Under the pieces are notes generated by a model. The model was not told where the DNA came from, did not search any database, and worked only from the letters and a program-made list of their open reading frames with translations. The position numbers were made by a program, and so were the translations under genes. A DNA stretch of 64,000 nucleotides, taken from NCBI GenBank assembly GCA_040954595.2, contig CM082576.2, positions 2,790,001 through 2,854,000 on the forward strand. Reading direction: 5' to 3'. Below are positions 1 to 12,606 of this stretch, piece after piece (the stretch's first letter is position 1; every line of letters starts with the position of its first letter). This DNA comes from Balanoglossus misakiensis. Taxonomy: Eukaryota > Hemichordata.

Positions 1-447
1 TGTTTCTTCAATCATATTAGCACTTTCGGTCCTTCTTGAATCAACAAGCCTAGGATAGTTTCTTTTGATCTTCGAGGATTGCACAAACAAACAAAACTCA
101 ACTTCAAGACCCAAAGAGGAAGACTCACACTAATTGCATTAAAGAGACATCCAGTCAGATAATGAAGCAGTTTGTAAGCTTAGCTATTTTGCGACATATT
201 ACGCACATATACGCTTGTCAGTTTTGCCGTTTCGTAAATGTTGGTGAATTGACCACCAATTTAAATTCTCCCACTTCTTCTTCAGTACAGACACAATATG
301 CGGAATCTATTTTGCCGCCGTCGACGAAAACAGAAGACGTGGACGAGAGCGATTCAACTGAACATCACACAAAATCAATTCGCTGGAGATCAACCGAGAT
401 TCCAAGGTCAAAGTAGTCCGCACTTCAAGATCTATACAATTAGTGCG

Positions 448-451
<4 letters not shown>

Positions 452-490
<39 letters not shown>

Positions 491-491
491 G
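452..491. repeat. (GA)n microsatellite running into a poly(G) tract
   Basis: Fourteen GA units at 452-479 are followed by twelve G (480-491). The purine-only strand is a candidate for triplex (H-DNA) formation. Confidence 0.97.
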
Positions 492-3348
492 TATTTCATG
501 GCCAAACGTCGTTTTAACATTTATTTTTTTATCTGAGAGCAGTTCAAACCTAATACTTGTCAGGTGTGTTTGTGTGGGTTTTTATTCGGTTGACGCTGTC
601 GTTGTGAACTTTTCATGGTGGCCGGTGAAATAAAATTAGCTCAAACATAACGTTGTACCCTTCCTTCCTCAACTACAACAGAGTTTTTGCTTACCGATTG
701 ACAATATGCAGCGACTCGTAAGGCATATCCTCATAGGTTCAAGCATTGATGCACCTGTTATACACATACTACTGTCCAATCAAAACCAGCCTTACGAGAT
801 CACTGCACACCATTTGAAACTTGCATTATATGCAAATTGCTATTGTTACGGCCGCGTGGTAAGTGAGATTATGAACTACTTGGTTGATTACGTGTCAAAC
901 AGTCGGATGCCACGCCCTTTTGGTGCTTGAAATTCGCGGGTCGTTTTCGGAGAGGTTGGTAGGGTTTAATATTTGTGTTTGTGAAGATCGGAATTATGGA
1001 TCGAGAAACATCTTCCTTCCCCGGATTCAGCGGAATTATGTCACCTTAACAAGACTGGATTCGATTTCAACACTGGAGCTATGCAACGTGAGTGAAATAC
1101 GACTTTTCCAGAGCCTTGACAGGGTTCCAATTCAAACACTTGGACAGTGGAAAGATACCTGAACGAACCAGGCTAGAATGAATGGACTGTTTGAAGGAAA
1201 CACATTCAACCCCACAGTCAGACGTCAAGAGAGAGACACTCCAACAGACAAAAGTGGATCAGGAAATAAAAACATTTTGAAGGAAGTAAAAAGGAAAGAC
1301 ACAGTGATGCGAAGGACATCCGAAGCAAGCTTTCGCCTCTTGATGTCAAACCAGGTATGAAAAATCTTATTTTGGTGACCAATTGGTCTTCGTTCAGTGA
1401 TAAGATTGTGTCACTTGCAGATGCGTATAGATACTTTGCATCACCATCTGTTAGTTGACAAAACGGCCACATTTTTTTAGACCATGCTTCCGTTCCCCCA
1501 TTTAATGTAAATACTTGTAAGTCCGTCCAATCGTCTGGTCAGTAAGGGCACCTTGCAATATAAATTGCTTCTGACCTTGTGTTTGGACGATGGCGAAGGG
1601 AAAGGGACAGTGTTTAGATGTATACCAACGACGGCGTGCGAGCGGACAATGTCAACGTTCAGTGTAACGTATACAAACTACCTGTGGCTTGGGCGTGGTG
1701 GTTGAGTGAAAAATAAAACGAAAGTACTTCTGTCTGTCAACGTAACCGGCCAACGTAAGGTCATTAAAGTAGTAGTCCAGGCCAACTTGTCGTGTACATG
1801 TTCGTCCCTCTGGAATTGAAAATACACAGCAAAAATATTGGTCAGTGTCAGTATAAATTAGGTATAATCCGTTACATATTCTATGAAGGGTACGTCAAAC
1901 AAACCTATTAATGACAATAATGCTAATTGCATCGTTGCTAATATGCATTCGACACACAAGAATACGAACTATACTGTTCGGCTGTTGTGAAGCTACAATG
2001 AGAGATAAATATTCGTCTGATGACCCCTTGTTGATTTTAGATAGATCGAAGAGCAAACAAATCAGTGGTTTTGTACACCAACTTGATTTCGCGTTTGTGT
2101 TTAATTGATCTCATTCGGATCATTAAGGCACCGTCACAAAGAAATAAGGTCCTCATTGAAACCGAAGCAGGAAAGAGGAAGGCTTTTAGGGTGCTTGCGC
2201 AAGAATGTTTCGTTTTCTAGTCTGATCTGCGGCGTTTAGCCTGTCACGGCAGTCTGATTTGATAGTCGAGTGAAACCAGATCAAACCTCTATAAAAGAAG
2301 AAATGGAAGCGCTTTCTTATAGAGTTATTGACCTTCAGAATTTTTTGCCGGGTTACTACTACCATTGCAAACAGTAGATAAGGGAGGCCTTACTTATTCG
2401 TGAATTGTCCTCAAATATCCTTTTATAATCTTCTTGGCAGCAGGTTGCGATTTTTGACTTGCATGGCAACTAGACAACTTCACCTGTAGTACTGCTGCTG
2501 TGGCCGGGTCGCTGCACGTGTACTAGTCGTGCAAATAGCATTGGAGGATTATCCCTATTAAGCTAACAGCTTGTACGAGAAGATTAACATTTCCGAAACT
2601 CATCTAACACAGATTTCCCATTGAACTAGTTTAAACTTGAACCCTCATTGCATGCCAAGTGCGCGCGACCGTCATTTAATACGTTTGTCGTTCATTTCCG
2701 GAAAAATATCATATATTTATTTCGGGCGAGTTTTATTTTTTATTACAGTTCCGGCTGCTTTGTGAACGAACGTATTGTCGTGGGAAGTTGTAATCCTTCC
2801 CGGCATGCAGTTTTCACCGTGCTTTTGGTGAAATTATCAGCATGAAGTACACTAAATTTGCTTGGGAATGAAAATCAGTTCCTCTTTAAATATCGACACA
2901 AATATTTATAACTTTATCCTGTACTGTAAAAAAGCATGTGCGTTTGGTAATTACGTGTATCTAACTCCCGGTGACCAAACTCAAGGTAGACGGGAAACTT
3001 ATTTATTTCCCCATGAGATGTGGAGGTTTTAGGGCATGTCGACAGTGCAGACTTTTGGCCATAAAGAATGGAAAGGGATGTGATAAATTTGTAGACTGCT
3101 GTCAACGACATGGCTCACCTGGGTCTTGTACAAATGCCTGATGGGCCCCAAAGAGATCGGGATCAAATATTGACACTTCGTTGCCATCTCAGCTGGGGAC
3201 CTGTCGTTACATTAAAGTGGACATTTTTGACAAATACCTGACATTTTATGGTCGCCTTAACCCATTTGCGCCTGCAATCTGGCACGACAGCAGCACTGCC
3301 AGAGTGGGTCAGGCTTATCGTAACTTTTAACGCCGCCAGCTGGAGACC

Positions 3349-3363
3349 AGCGCCCCCTGCGGT
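3349..3363 (-). promoter_or_regulatory. CTCF-like motif
   Basis: Read on the minus strand, CGCAGGGGGCGCT matches the CTCF core, with weaker agreement in the first three positions. Binding is not shown, and this motif can also be carried by interspersed repeats. Confidence 0.3.
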
Positions 3364-4343
3364 AGAAAAGTTAAATGATCGTTTCTTCAAGTTTACCCCC
3401 TTCGAATCACCATCAAAAGGAACGGGGAGAACAGAAATTGACAGCGAACTGAATTGAGACAGATCTGTGCTAATATGTTACAGGTAGTGAAGTTTAACGA
3501 CTCCATCTATAAGTAATTAGTTTGAATATAAAGTTGCCAACGCACTGCACATGATATTGAAGCATCGGAACTGAAAGAAACGAACGGTGCTTGGTGCTTT
3601 AACCTTCGTTGCTCATCAACGTTTTCGATGAAACGTGAACCCCGCGGAATGCAGCTTATAAATTTACCAGTGTGCGATTTCTCTTCTCTTTTTGGACAAA
3701 CAAGTGACGTTCGCTTTGGAAGCGAGCTTGGCATAGGTGACAGTAAAACTCATTATATTCAGGAGAAAATTCGCCGCAAACTCTATAATTTTTAAGCGCG
3801 TATTTAGGTCGTAAAACCCTTCAAAATTGTTTGTGAAGGATTTGGTTGTCCTCAGTGAAGGTCACGCCGCAAGGTCAGACGGATTTGTACAGAACAGCCG
3901 ACTCGCCGGAAGTGCAAGAAAATGACAGTAATTCAGTACGGTCAGACAGTTCTAATGTTTAGTTTCTTGAAAACGGTTTACCCATGCTTGTTCGCACATT
4001 GCAAATTAAAAACACATTCAAGTCGACGATTTATTGTCGCAAATCACACAAACTTCCCTTTTTTCTCGTAAATTCTCGTCTTACAGGTTGTAAACGTCCG
4101 TGCGTAGACAAATCGGATTGAACAAGCCGCTAAAACCGGAAACTAATGTGTCACATATGCGTAATAAATACCGACGAAGGAATAATCACACAGTGAAAAT
4201 AATTGTTCCACTACCGGTCGAAAAATATAAAAAAATGCCAAAGACGTCTTATAGGTAACGGAGGGGTTTCTTACCCGTCAACAGTTGTTGTATAGACTAT
4301 TAGCACAAGTTACCCAATCGCCCTGCAATGCAGATACCTCGGT

Positions 4344-4540
4344 TGGTTTAAATCGTCTGACTCAGCAGCTGTGTGTATAGAATTGGATATCGATGACGAT
4401 TCCTAACTTAGCCTAATACATCCGGTAAACATCTTGTGAAGTCTTGCAGGCCTTGTTACTGGGACCGCTTCTTTTAATCTACGCCAATGATATTCACAGA
4501 TTGTGTGGAAGATAATATGCTGTTATGCTGACAACTTTCT
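4344..4540 (+). pseudogene. Decayed reverse-transcriptase fragment of a LINE-type (non-LTR) retrotransposon
   Basis: One frame from 4438 reads E-VLQALLLGPLLLIYANDI. This lines up with the VPQGSxLGPLLF...YxND block of LINE reverse transcriptases: V, Q, LGPLL, IY and ND coincide, and most differences are one base from the consensus codon. That frame stops at TAA 4513-4515. In another frame, 4521-4535 reads CYADN, matching the catalytic ADD motif in the right order and at a plausible distance. Upstream, 4344 onward reads WFKSSDSAAVCIELD, resembling the W-F...R...V segment that precedes the VPQGS block. At least two frame changes, a stop, an apparent lost codon and ADN in place of ADD show it is dead. 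The family (CR1, RTE, Jockey-like) cannot be decided, and element ends are not visible. Confidence 0.6.
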
Positions 4541-7500
4541 CCGTCCATAGCGCCTCAACTCGATTCTCTTGCGAAAGTTCATAGGCCTAATCAACATTTG
4601 AGAAAATATGATTTTTTAAGTACCACATCAATGTACGTGTCATACTGTTAGATGTTGTCTTATCGTACATAAACGCCCTTAAAACATAGCATTTCAACAG
4701 TAACAGCATGAAAATTGATCAACCACTGAGGTCAGGTCCAAACACAGTGGTCGAGTTTTTGTGCAGACTTCAAACATTAAGCTCATGGACCTGATAAGAG
4801 CAAAGCAGTGTACGCTGCCTGCAAAGTCAGTGGTGTTACTCCGCTTCAAGTTGTGGGAGTGTTTCCAATATAAACTTCATCCCCAAACTTTACCCACTTG
4901 AAATAGCAGGACGAATATGACCATCGTTCTATCTGACATTCCGGCTGCCAACTTGAATGATTTCGAAAACCACGGACTGATCTATAGTATCTGTGGCCGG
5001 TCTAGACCAAGTTAAACTATAATAGCATGCACAAGCTCCACGAATAGCAAACGGCTTGTCCGTGAAATTAGAACACCACCAATCTTCGTAAATCATGTCT
5101 AAACGACAGATCCCCACAACTGAGAGAAGGGAGATTGCCGGGCAAGGCCAGACGAGACGCTTCACCACCAAACTGCATTGCCCGGCGACTGGCGGTAAGC
5201 GGTTCGTGTTCGTCGACGTGTAGGCCGCCGCAGCAACAACTTTACTGCATATTATTTATGAATCTGTAATTATCACCTTATCTATATGGGGGCAGAGATG
5301 TTACCGTACTGTACGCGTCATGTGTGAAGCATTTTAATCTTTGAATTTACCGAAATACACACACTAAAGTATATTTTCATAACTTCAAATATTAGTTATG
5401 GGCAAATACTTGTGTGTCGTGATTTGGTTTTATAGATGTGTCGTTTGTTTTTTCAAAGCCATAAATCAAAATCCGTGTCGGCAAAATAGCCACGTGCCTG
5501 TGCGCATATTTGTGTACTGTGCATCTAGGTGTGCATCACGCTACCTCGATATGGAAATATCACGATGGTGTATTAATCCCTACCATAGTTCAAGTTGTTT
5601 CAATAACAAACAAATGCCCGTCAGGTGTAAATCCTATCCATACAGGGACTAACAATGGTGCCGCTGGGCAGGGGATCCCGTCCTTTAAAGCATTTTGATC
5701 GAAATTCACAGCCGTTCACGCAATTTACTGGGGCGACTGGCCAAATTCCTTTGGTTGCGATCTGTATCTTCAATTCTTGATTGAAACGGTCTCGAGAAAA
5801 CAATCGCGCGCTTCCGAAGACGTAAAAGGAACCGCCGCGCCGCCACTTGTACCATAACTGGGACTGAAGTGCGAAGCGTCCTGTTTGATCTCAACAGTGC
5901 TTAGGTGTCTCAGCGGCGGATTTCTAACCACCTACTTGTGAGCTTTTCGGAAAATCTAATAAGGTTTTAAGACACTCTGTTTAGCCGAATCGGCACAAAT
6001 CAAGGAGAGTGTTTAGTTGATATATTTTTGATAGAAATGCGAGTAAATGCCGGTGATATCATCGGGCGGCCGACCCACGGGCGAACCGCTAAACAAATAT
6101 TTGCATAATCCGAAGGGCACATAGACTTAATTAATTCAATCGTGCGATCGACACGTTTTCGTTGATTTCTGATATTTTAATGAACATTATCACTTGGATA
6201 CACAGTGCAACATATGTCTTCGCTGAAAAGGTATAAACGCGACCTTGCTGTTTGATGTTTGATACTTGACCCAATTTTAACTATCTTTAATAAACGATTT
6301 ACTGCATGCGTACACTTGTCCCCACATCAATTCAACTCACAGTCCTAAAATTAGTGAAATACAGTCAAAATATTTGGATTGACGAGTCACATTTTTCAAA
6401 ACGATTGTAATCTAGGTTTTATTCCGCTACCGTCGTCTTGTGATAAGCCAGCATTATGTGTGCCAAGTACACGATGATCTGTATGTCTAGCGGAGGTTCA
6501 AATTGACTTTAAAATTGTCACGGCCAGATGGGCTTCTTCTGTTTAGTACACGGGTGTGTAGTGAACTCGACGGTGTTAAATAGTAGATGCAGGCGGGAGC
6601 GAACTCATTACACAACGCTTGACACTTTTCAAAATTTTAAAAACTTGTCGTCGACGTGCAAAGTGTGAACATACCGCAAACTTTTCCACGAGTCAATAAA
6701 GCCAGATTCCCCTCTGCGTAAGTACAGAAGTCTCAGTCCGGAGAATGTTTATTTTTGGACCGTTATGTGCGATAAAGCATTACAGCCAGGAAATGTTTAA
6801 TTAAATGGTTGTAAAATTCATTCGCGGGCCATTCGGGGTCTGTGCTGGATTTTCGACGTTTGACATTTGGCAGCAATGCGCAGTGTTGTATGTCCGATGT
6901 CATTTTCAATGCACCCCTGGCATCGTTGATGACACGATTGCGGTCCCAACGCTATAGAAACATACCAAACCGAACCGAACAAGCAAACGAGTCACGAAAA
7001 TCATCTTCATTTTACATATATGTTAATGACTGTTACGCAGAAAGATAAAGTTCGTATGGTTTAATGGATCTATCTGTAATATTAAAAATAATGTCTAAGA
7101 CCATGAAGACAGGGGGTCACATTTAGCAACTTATGTCATAGGGGGTCATATATTACATGACCGACCATTCCAAATTTCCTCCGGTCCACCCCCATCCTAA
7201 TAAATGAAAGCTCCCTAAGGTGCTGTAAGCTAGAGCACAATCGTTTGCTTATTCGAAGCATTACATGTATGTAAAATGAGGCCTGGGAATAACTCGTTGA
7301 CAATGCGAATTGAGATCTATAGACTTTTGTTTCTCGAGAAAGATCAAAATTAATTTGGCTTTTCATATTTCACCTAATTAGTTTGCCACGCATCCAGTTT
7401 TCAAATCATCTTTATATTGTTGGAATGCACCTACAACAGAGTCAGACACGGCACTATGCGATCTAATAGAGAAAGTGTAAATTCTCAGTAATTTTTTCAA

Positions 7501-7805
7501 GACTAAGAAATGCAGGAATAAATCATACCCGTACGTCTCATAACCGGCTTTCATTGTAACACGGGTTTTGTAATAATTTAAACTCTTTAGTTCTTTCTAG
7601 TTTCACCAATTGAAGCATGACTAGAATTAAATAAGGAGCACACACTTAAAATTGAATTTTATTTCACACTGCGGAGCCTTTGATGTCGACGAAATCTATG
7701 TTTTCAACCTGGTTATAGTGAACTTGAATTTTCTTTTGTCGGCTTGTCGGGTTAGTCGAATACGAGGTACGCTTGTATTGGTATGTGTGTGCTACTGCTG
7801 GTGTT

Positions 7806-7824
7806 GCTGTTGTTGTTGTTGTTG
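7806..7824. repeat. Short (TTG)n microsatellite
   Basis: About five TTG units with one GCTG interruption at the left edge. Antisense translation gives a polyglutamine artefact. Confidence 0.85.
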
Positions 7825-8563
7825 AAGTGGTTTGGGTTCACTTATCAACGCTAATGATGTTGGCCAATGCATATGCTGGCTGCGTTGACTTACGCAACTC
7901 GTGGTGAAGTAGAACGAGAGTGTGCATTTGAAACAACGAAGAAAAAATATCATTGCAGCTAATGTACATTTAAAGGCCAATATGTCTTGACGTTGGAATT
8001 TCTATTAATAACCATAGGCCTGGATATTTTGTCTGTGCCCCTTTAATGCCGGGAGAAGGCCACAGTGCACCAAGTCTCAAGTTGTTTCTGACAAGTAGTT
8101 ATTGTTTTCTGCTCTAAAATGGTGTCTTTTGACAGTATTTGGGAGTAATTTGTATGATGAGAAGTTATGTATTTTGTTCTGGTTTCTGAAGCCCTAATAT
8201 GTACATCGATGTTGAAGTGTTTACAGGCTGTGTACTTCCACAGGTTGTGTCAACAACTTTTTAACGACAGTTTTTTGTGTCAGTGCCATAAAATTATGTC
8301 ATGACCGTGTTGTACCTTAAGTTTACTCTGCAATGGCGTGAGTTGAGATGTCACGAGAAATGATTCAGCAAATTTAGAACAACGTAATAGTATACAAGTC
8401 CTTCCAAGAGAAACAATATACTCAAAAAAAGTTGTGTGTGTTTTCAGAAAATAGTTTCTGTTTTCACCTTTAAGATAAGTGCTTAACTAATGAAAAGTTG
8501 AACGTTTCCTCAGCTGGAAAAGCAATCGGATTTTCTCGACAAAAGTCTCAGCCCATACCCTGC

Positions 8564-8582
8564 GACACACACACACACACAA
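8564..8582. repeat. (CA)n microsatellite
   Basis: About nine CA units just right of a CGA, followed by an imperfect AACACATCACA tail. Confidence 0.9.
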
Positions 8583-10490
8583 CACATCACAGTCTATTGT
8601 TGTTAAAATACAACGAGACCCCTGGCACAATAAACCAAATCAGGTTTTAAAGACAAACAAATAAAACAAAACAAGCCACTCCTCGCCATACCAAACCAGT
8701 AACAATAAAGTCAAAACTGCCAATCCCCAGCAGTGATGTACAGCATATGAGTTTCAGTATATAGCAACCAAGTTCGCACGTTACCAGGGAAAAAACGCAG
8801 CTCAGGTCCCCCAACACTTGACTGAAACTTGGCACGTATTTTTCTCAGTACAAATTCCAAGGTTTCAGTGCCCTTAATATAAGCTTTTTTGTCTCGACAA
8901 CCCTCATTGCGGCTACGTCAATGAACCTGAAAGAAAAGGGCGCGATACAAAACGTTAGGGTGTTGTGGGGATGCACTTCAGATGATGACAGCCCCCCCCC
9001 CCCCGTACAGCATTTCGCCAGCCGAGCGAGAACAGGAAACCCCTGTTAAGACCGTGTAGTCGATTTTCCAAAGTAGCATATAGCCGGGGTAATAAGACGT
9101 CTTCAACTACCACCGACGATTTGTAACCATGGAAACTGTATCAACGACAAGAGAAACAAACAAGACAGTCTGCAATAGACCAACGCGGTAGTTACGGCAA
9201 AATTAGCGACAAATTGTATTTGGGGAAGAATTATGTGTACTGGTTGTCTAAGATTAAACGTTTCACCCCCGGGTCTTATACGTCTTTGCACGACCTTTAC
9301 ACACCATTAAAAATTCCATAATTTACATAAATAATGATCCAGGCTTCAAAGGCTATTTTTCAGTTGCGTGAAATGATACGTTTCTGATCAAACACAAATC
9401 CATCTCTTTTAGACTTATCAAACCAGACAGCAATTTACAAAGTATCTTTTGGATAATACGGTTGACAAATGTGATGAGCTGGCAAGTACATCATTGACTG
9501 AGATCTCTACCCTTCCATGGTAACTCAGAATTAATCAATTTGCAACCCAAAGAATTGCAGCCTTGGGGCGAGCAACATATGCAGACGCTGTCGCACAAAT
9601 CTCGCCGAGGAAAATAAGTTGAATTGAGTGTCCTCAATTATGAACGCCTGATAAAACGAATTCGGTCTTTCGTCTTAGTTACGGCAAACAGATAAATCGC
9701 TGAATGTATCGGGGGCCTATCTATCACGCACTAGACGAACGGCGTACGCGTGTAGCCTGGACCACAGTAGAGAGTTGTCGTGACGAACCGGTCGCCATTA
9801 ACCCCGCGCAATTGTGCCGTGATTTACGGCCAATTCATGCCGCAATTAATTTGAGAACAAATCTTAAAATCACAGTCTGTCATTTCCCGGGGACTAATTT
9901 TTCAAGAGAGAGTACATTATGTCTGGAAGGCAGAGCGAAAAAATCCGGGAGACATTTATTTTGCAAAGGAACGTGCGATATTGCACCCACTTGTGCGTTC
10001 CTATGCGGCGTTGATCCTAGTTTAGCGATAATAGCGAGGGTTATGACTTGGATAATGCACACTTGACATGAGAACAATGTTCGAGTTGAAAGAACAAGTG
10101 TCAATAGAATCTGTTGGTTTTTACGACGCTTCATAACACGACAACCGAGGAGGTGCGAACGAAGGGACAGTGACTCTTGTCATTCCTCCTCGGCAAAGAT
10201 CAGTATCGAGAGCCACCGTGCACTCCTCGAGCTTTGTGAAAACTACTCCGACTTAGCCCCCCCCCCCCGTGTCTCGTTCGTGTACCCCTCCCCCCAGATA
10301 ATCGAATAGTGTTACTGATAGCGATCATTATATCTTTTTTTATATCTTTTTGACTTCCACTGAGTGCAGCACATTAGTAAAAATGGAGATTTTTGGACCC
10401 CCCCCCTCATTGTCGAAAGGAAAACAATAGAATGTTTGATTTGTAGTTTGAACTGCCCAGGGTATACATGTACCAATTCTTAGCCATATT

Positions 10491-10521
10491 GTGGGGGTGG
10501 GGGTGGGGGTGGGGGGGGGGG
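10491..10521 (+). repeat. G-quadruplex-forming G5-T-G5-T-G5-T-G11 tract
   Basis: Four G-runs of at least five bases are separated by single T loops on the plus strand, a very strong canonical quadruplex motif. It sits about 2 kb beyond the receptor 3' end. C-rich runs at 10257-10268 and 10398-10406 lie close by. Confidence 0.9.
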
Positions 10522-12287
10522 TCTCAGCGCATTTTGACTGAAACTTGGGCGTGAGTTGCCAAAGCGACTGAAACCCTTGAGCGAAACACGTAAAACTTGC
10601 AGCTGATTGGTATGTGATTTCCCAGTCGTCCTACGGACTCGCGGTCGACATTTCAATAATTTTGTTTTTGCAGACACTCGCTACTAAACTGAAATGGTAA
10701 ACACTAGATACATTTCTCTGTAAACGAATACTCGGCACTTGTGTAAGCTCCAAGCTCCATAAATTGTTATTTGGCGGTGAGTGCAAACACAGCGAATACC
10801 GACAAACGTTGGGGGTGAATGGCCACGATTAGCCCGTCTCGACATAATTGAAATTGCTCTGGCAGCATCCCAAACATTTACCTGTTCCGTTCCCGGTCCA
10901 ACAGAAGGAAACAATAGACTGTCGCTTATAACACGGGGTAGCGGGGACTGCTTCCCGGGAAGAGGTTCTGGGCACAGCGCATCTTGCCGAAGCTATGCAT
11001 ATATTTAAGAGCTGTCATTGAAAATTATGCGCTGTAAAATTTCATTAGCGTGGCATGCCTGTTTTGTATTCAATAAACCGGTGAATGATTTTGCTGTTGT
11101 GGCCTGTAAGAGTAGTCACATCTTTTTTTCATGAATATCAGTTTCAATTTAAGTTCAATTCCCTCTCAAATATTTTTGTTTCAATGGTAGCAGCCATTTG
11201 GGTAGTTTTATTCGCGTTGGCACAATAATAAGTACGCATCATGCAGTAGCTAGTCTAGTCTTACCCTACTTCTGGACATAACATATAAGTACTTCCATGA
11301 TATAATTTATAGCACATACTAGTACCAAAGCTTGCGTCGTTGGAACGCTTACGAATTACGCGACCATGAACGATCACTCGGCCTGTTTGAGTAGCAAAAC
11401 GGCTGATGTAAAAATTCTCATATTTCTCAGTTATAACAAAATTATTGCCAAAGGAAGGCTACTTCCCCTTTAATGACAATTTATTGATGTCATCATAATT
11501 AGAATAAGTCACGCTCATAAGTGGTGAGACATCCAAAGGAAAAACAACTAGTACAATTAGTGACACACAAACTCTGAAATAGCTTCAATGTTCAATATCA
11601 TTTTAATATCGAAGAATGTAAATATCCAAAATAAAATGTTAAAACGACATTTTACTGGAAAAATCAACTGAAAAGTATTTTTGATAAAAATCCACAAAGA
11701 AACCTATCGGTCTGGTTTTAAGTTGACTGCCATGTTTCGCTGTAAGTTGATGTTGCACAGTTGATTAAAATGATGCCGGACCGTTTCTTTCCTCTTCACA
11801 AAAGAACATGAAACGCCAAGCATCAGTGGTAAAATACGGATTTTCTTGTAAATCTTGTAACTCAATGCGTAGGAGAATGAAACGATGATGCTATACAAAT
11901 ATCTTCGAGTGTTAAAATTAGTGTACACAAAGTCTGTTCGATTAAAAACAGTCGAGATCTTTTACAAGTTATTTTTTTAAACAAACCTCCTGGGCACGTT
12001 GTGTTCAAGGTTTTGGTGTACATTGTATCGGTGGGAGTTCTCGGGTGTATATATGAATTGTTCTTATGAAGGGAAGTACTTTTAGCATTCACACCCTTTT
12101 ATAGAATCGTCGATTTGGTCGAAAGGTGAATGTACACGACCCCTGCACAGGAAATAGAAATTAAAACCGGAGTCTGCGATGAATGTGATCCATATATTGC
12201 AAAGTTCGGAATAAACCCATCAAATATTATCGGTCGTTCACTGTTGTACGAAAACTGATGTGTTTATAATATAACTTGGATAGACAT

Positions 12288-12293
12288 TTTATT
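12288..12293 (-). promoter_or_regulatory. Candidate poly(A) signal (AATAAA) for the receptor gene
   Basis: This is the first AATAAA I see on the minus strand downstream of the receptor stop codon, and it would give a 3' UTR of about 315 bases plus the cleavage offset. The hexamer is common by chance in AT-rich DNA, so the assignment rests on position. Confidence 0.35.
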
Positions 12294-12606
12294 CAGCCAC
12301 TTGGAACCGTTTCAGTTGTAAAATGGCGACGGATTCCCATGCTTGGTATCAATATCCGAAAAGCAAAAATAAGTTCAGTCTGTTAATGATTTGAGTCGTA
12401 TATTATTGTCATCACTGTCTGTCTTATAAGTCTACACGAAGAATTAAATATTTCGCAAAATTACACGATTGAATCGAAAACACGCGTCAGTGGAAAATGC
12501 CACTTTTGGAATTCAGCAAGTGTTCCATATCGTCCATGCGGTCCACGCACAGCGTTTCGCGCCACGGCGTCGCATCAGACTGCAGGCCACAAAAATATCT
12601 TCTCTC

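Larger units (their letters stand above)
1..4343. other. Non-coding stretch left of the RT relic
   Basis: No gene is recognised. Open frames are below 95 codons and show no domains. Notable contents are the (GA)n-G tract at 452-491 and the CTCF-like site at 3349-3363. The 3255-3370 segment (beginning near TTAACCCATTTGCGCC) has the look of an interspersed-repeat fragment but has no visible ends. Confidence 0.6.
4541..12287. other. Non-coding stretch between the RT relic and the receptor 3' end
   Basis: No gene is recognised; the longest open frame is 120 codons (9704-10066, plus) without motifs. Contents are short TTG and CA microsatellites, C tracts at 8992-9004, 10257-10268 and 10398-10406, the G-quadruplex motif at 10491-10521, and TACATGTA at 7262 and 10465. 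Confidence 0.6.

Noticed and set aside
7970-8048. Inverted TTAAAGG/CCTTTAA ends suggesting a tiny MITE
   Set aside because: Only seven bases match and no target-site duplication could be fixed. The similar TTAAAGGGACA at 36585 has no partner nearby.
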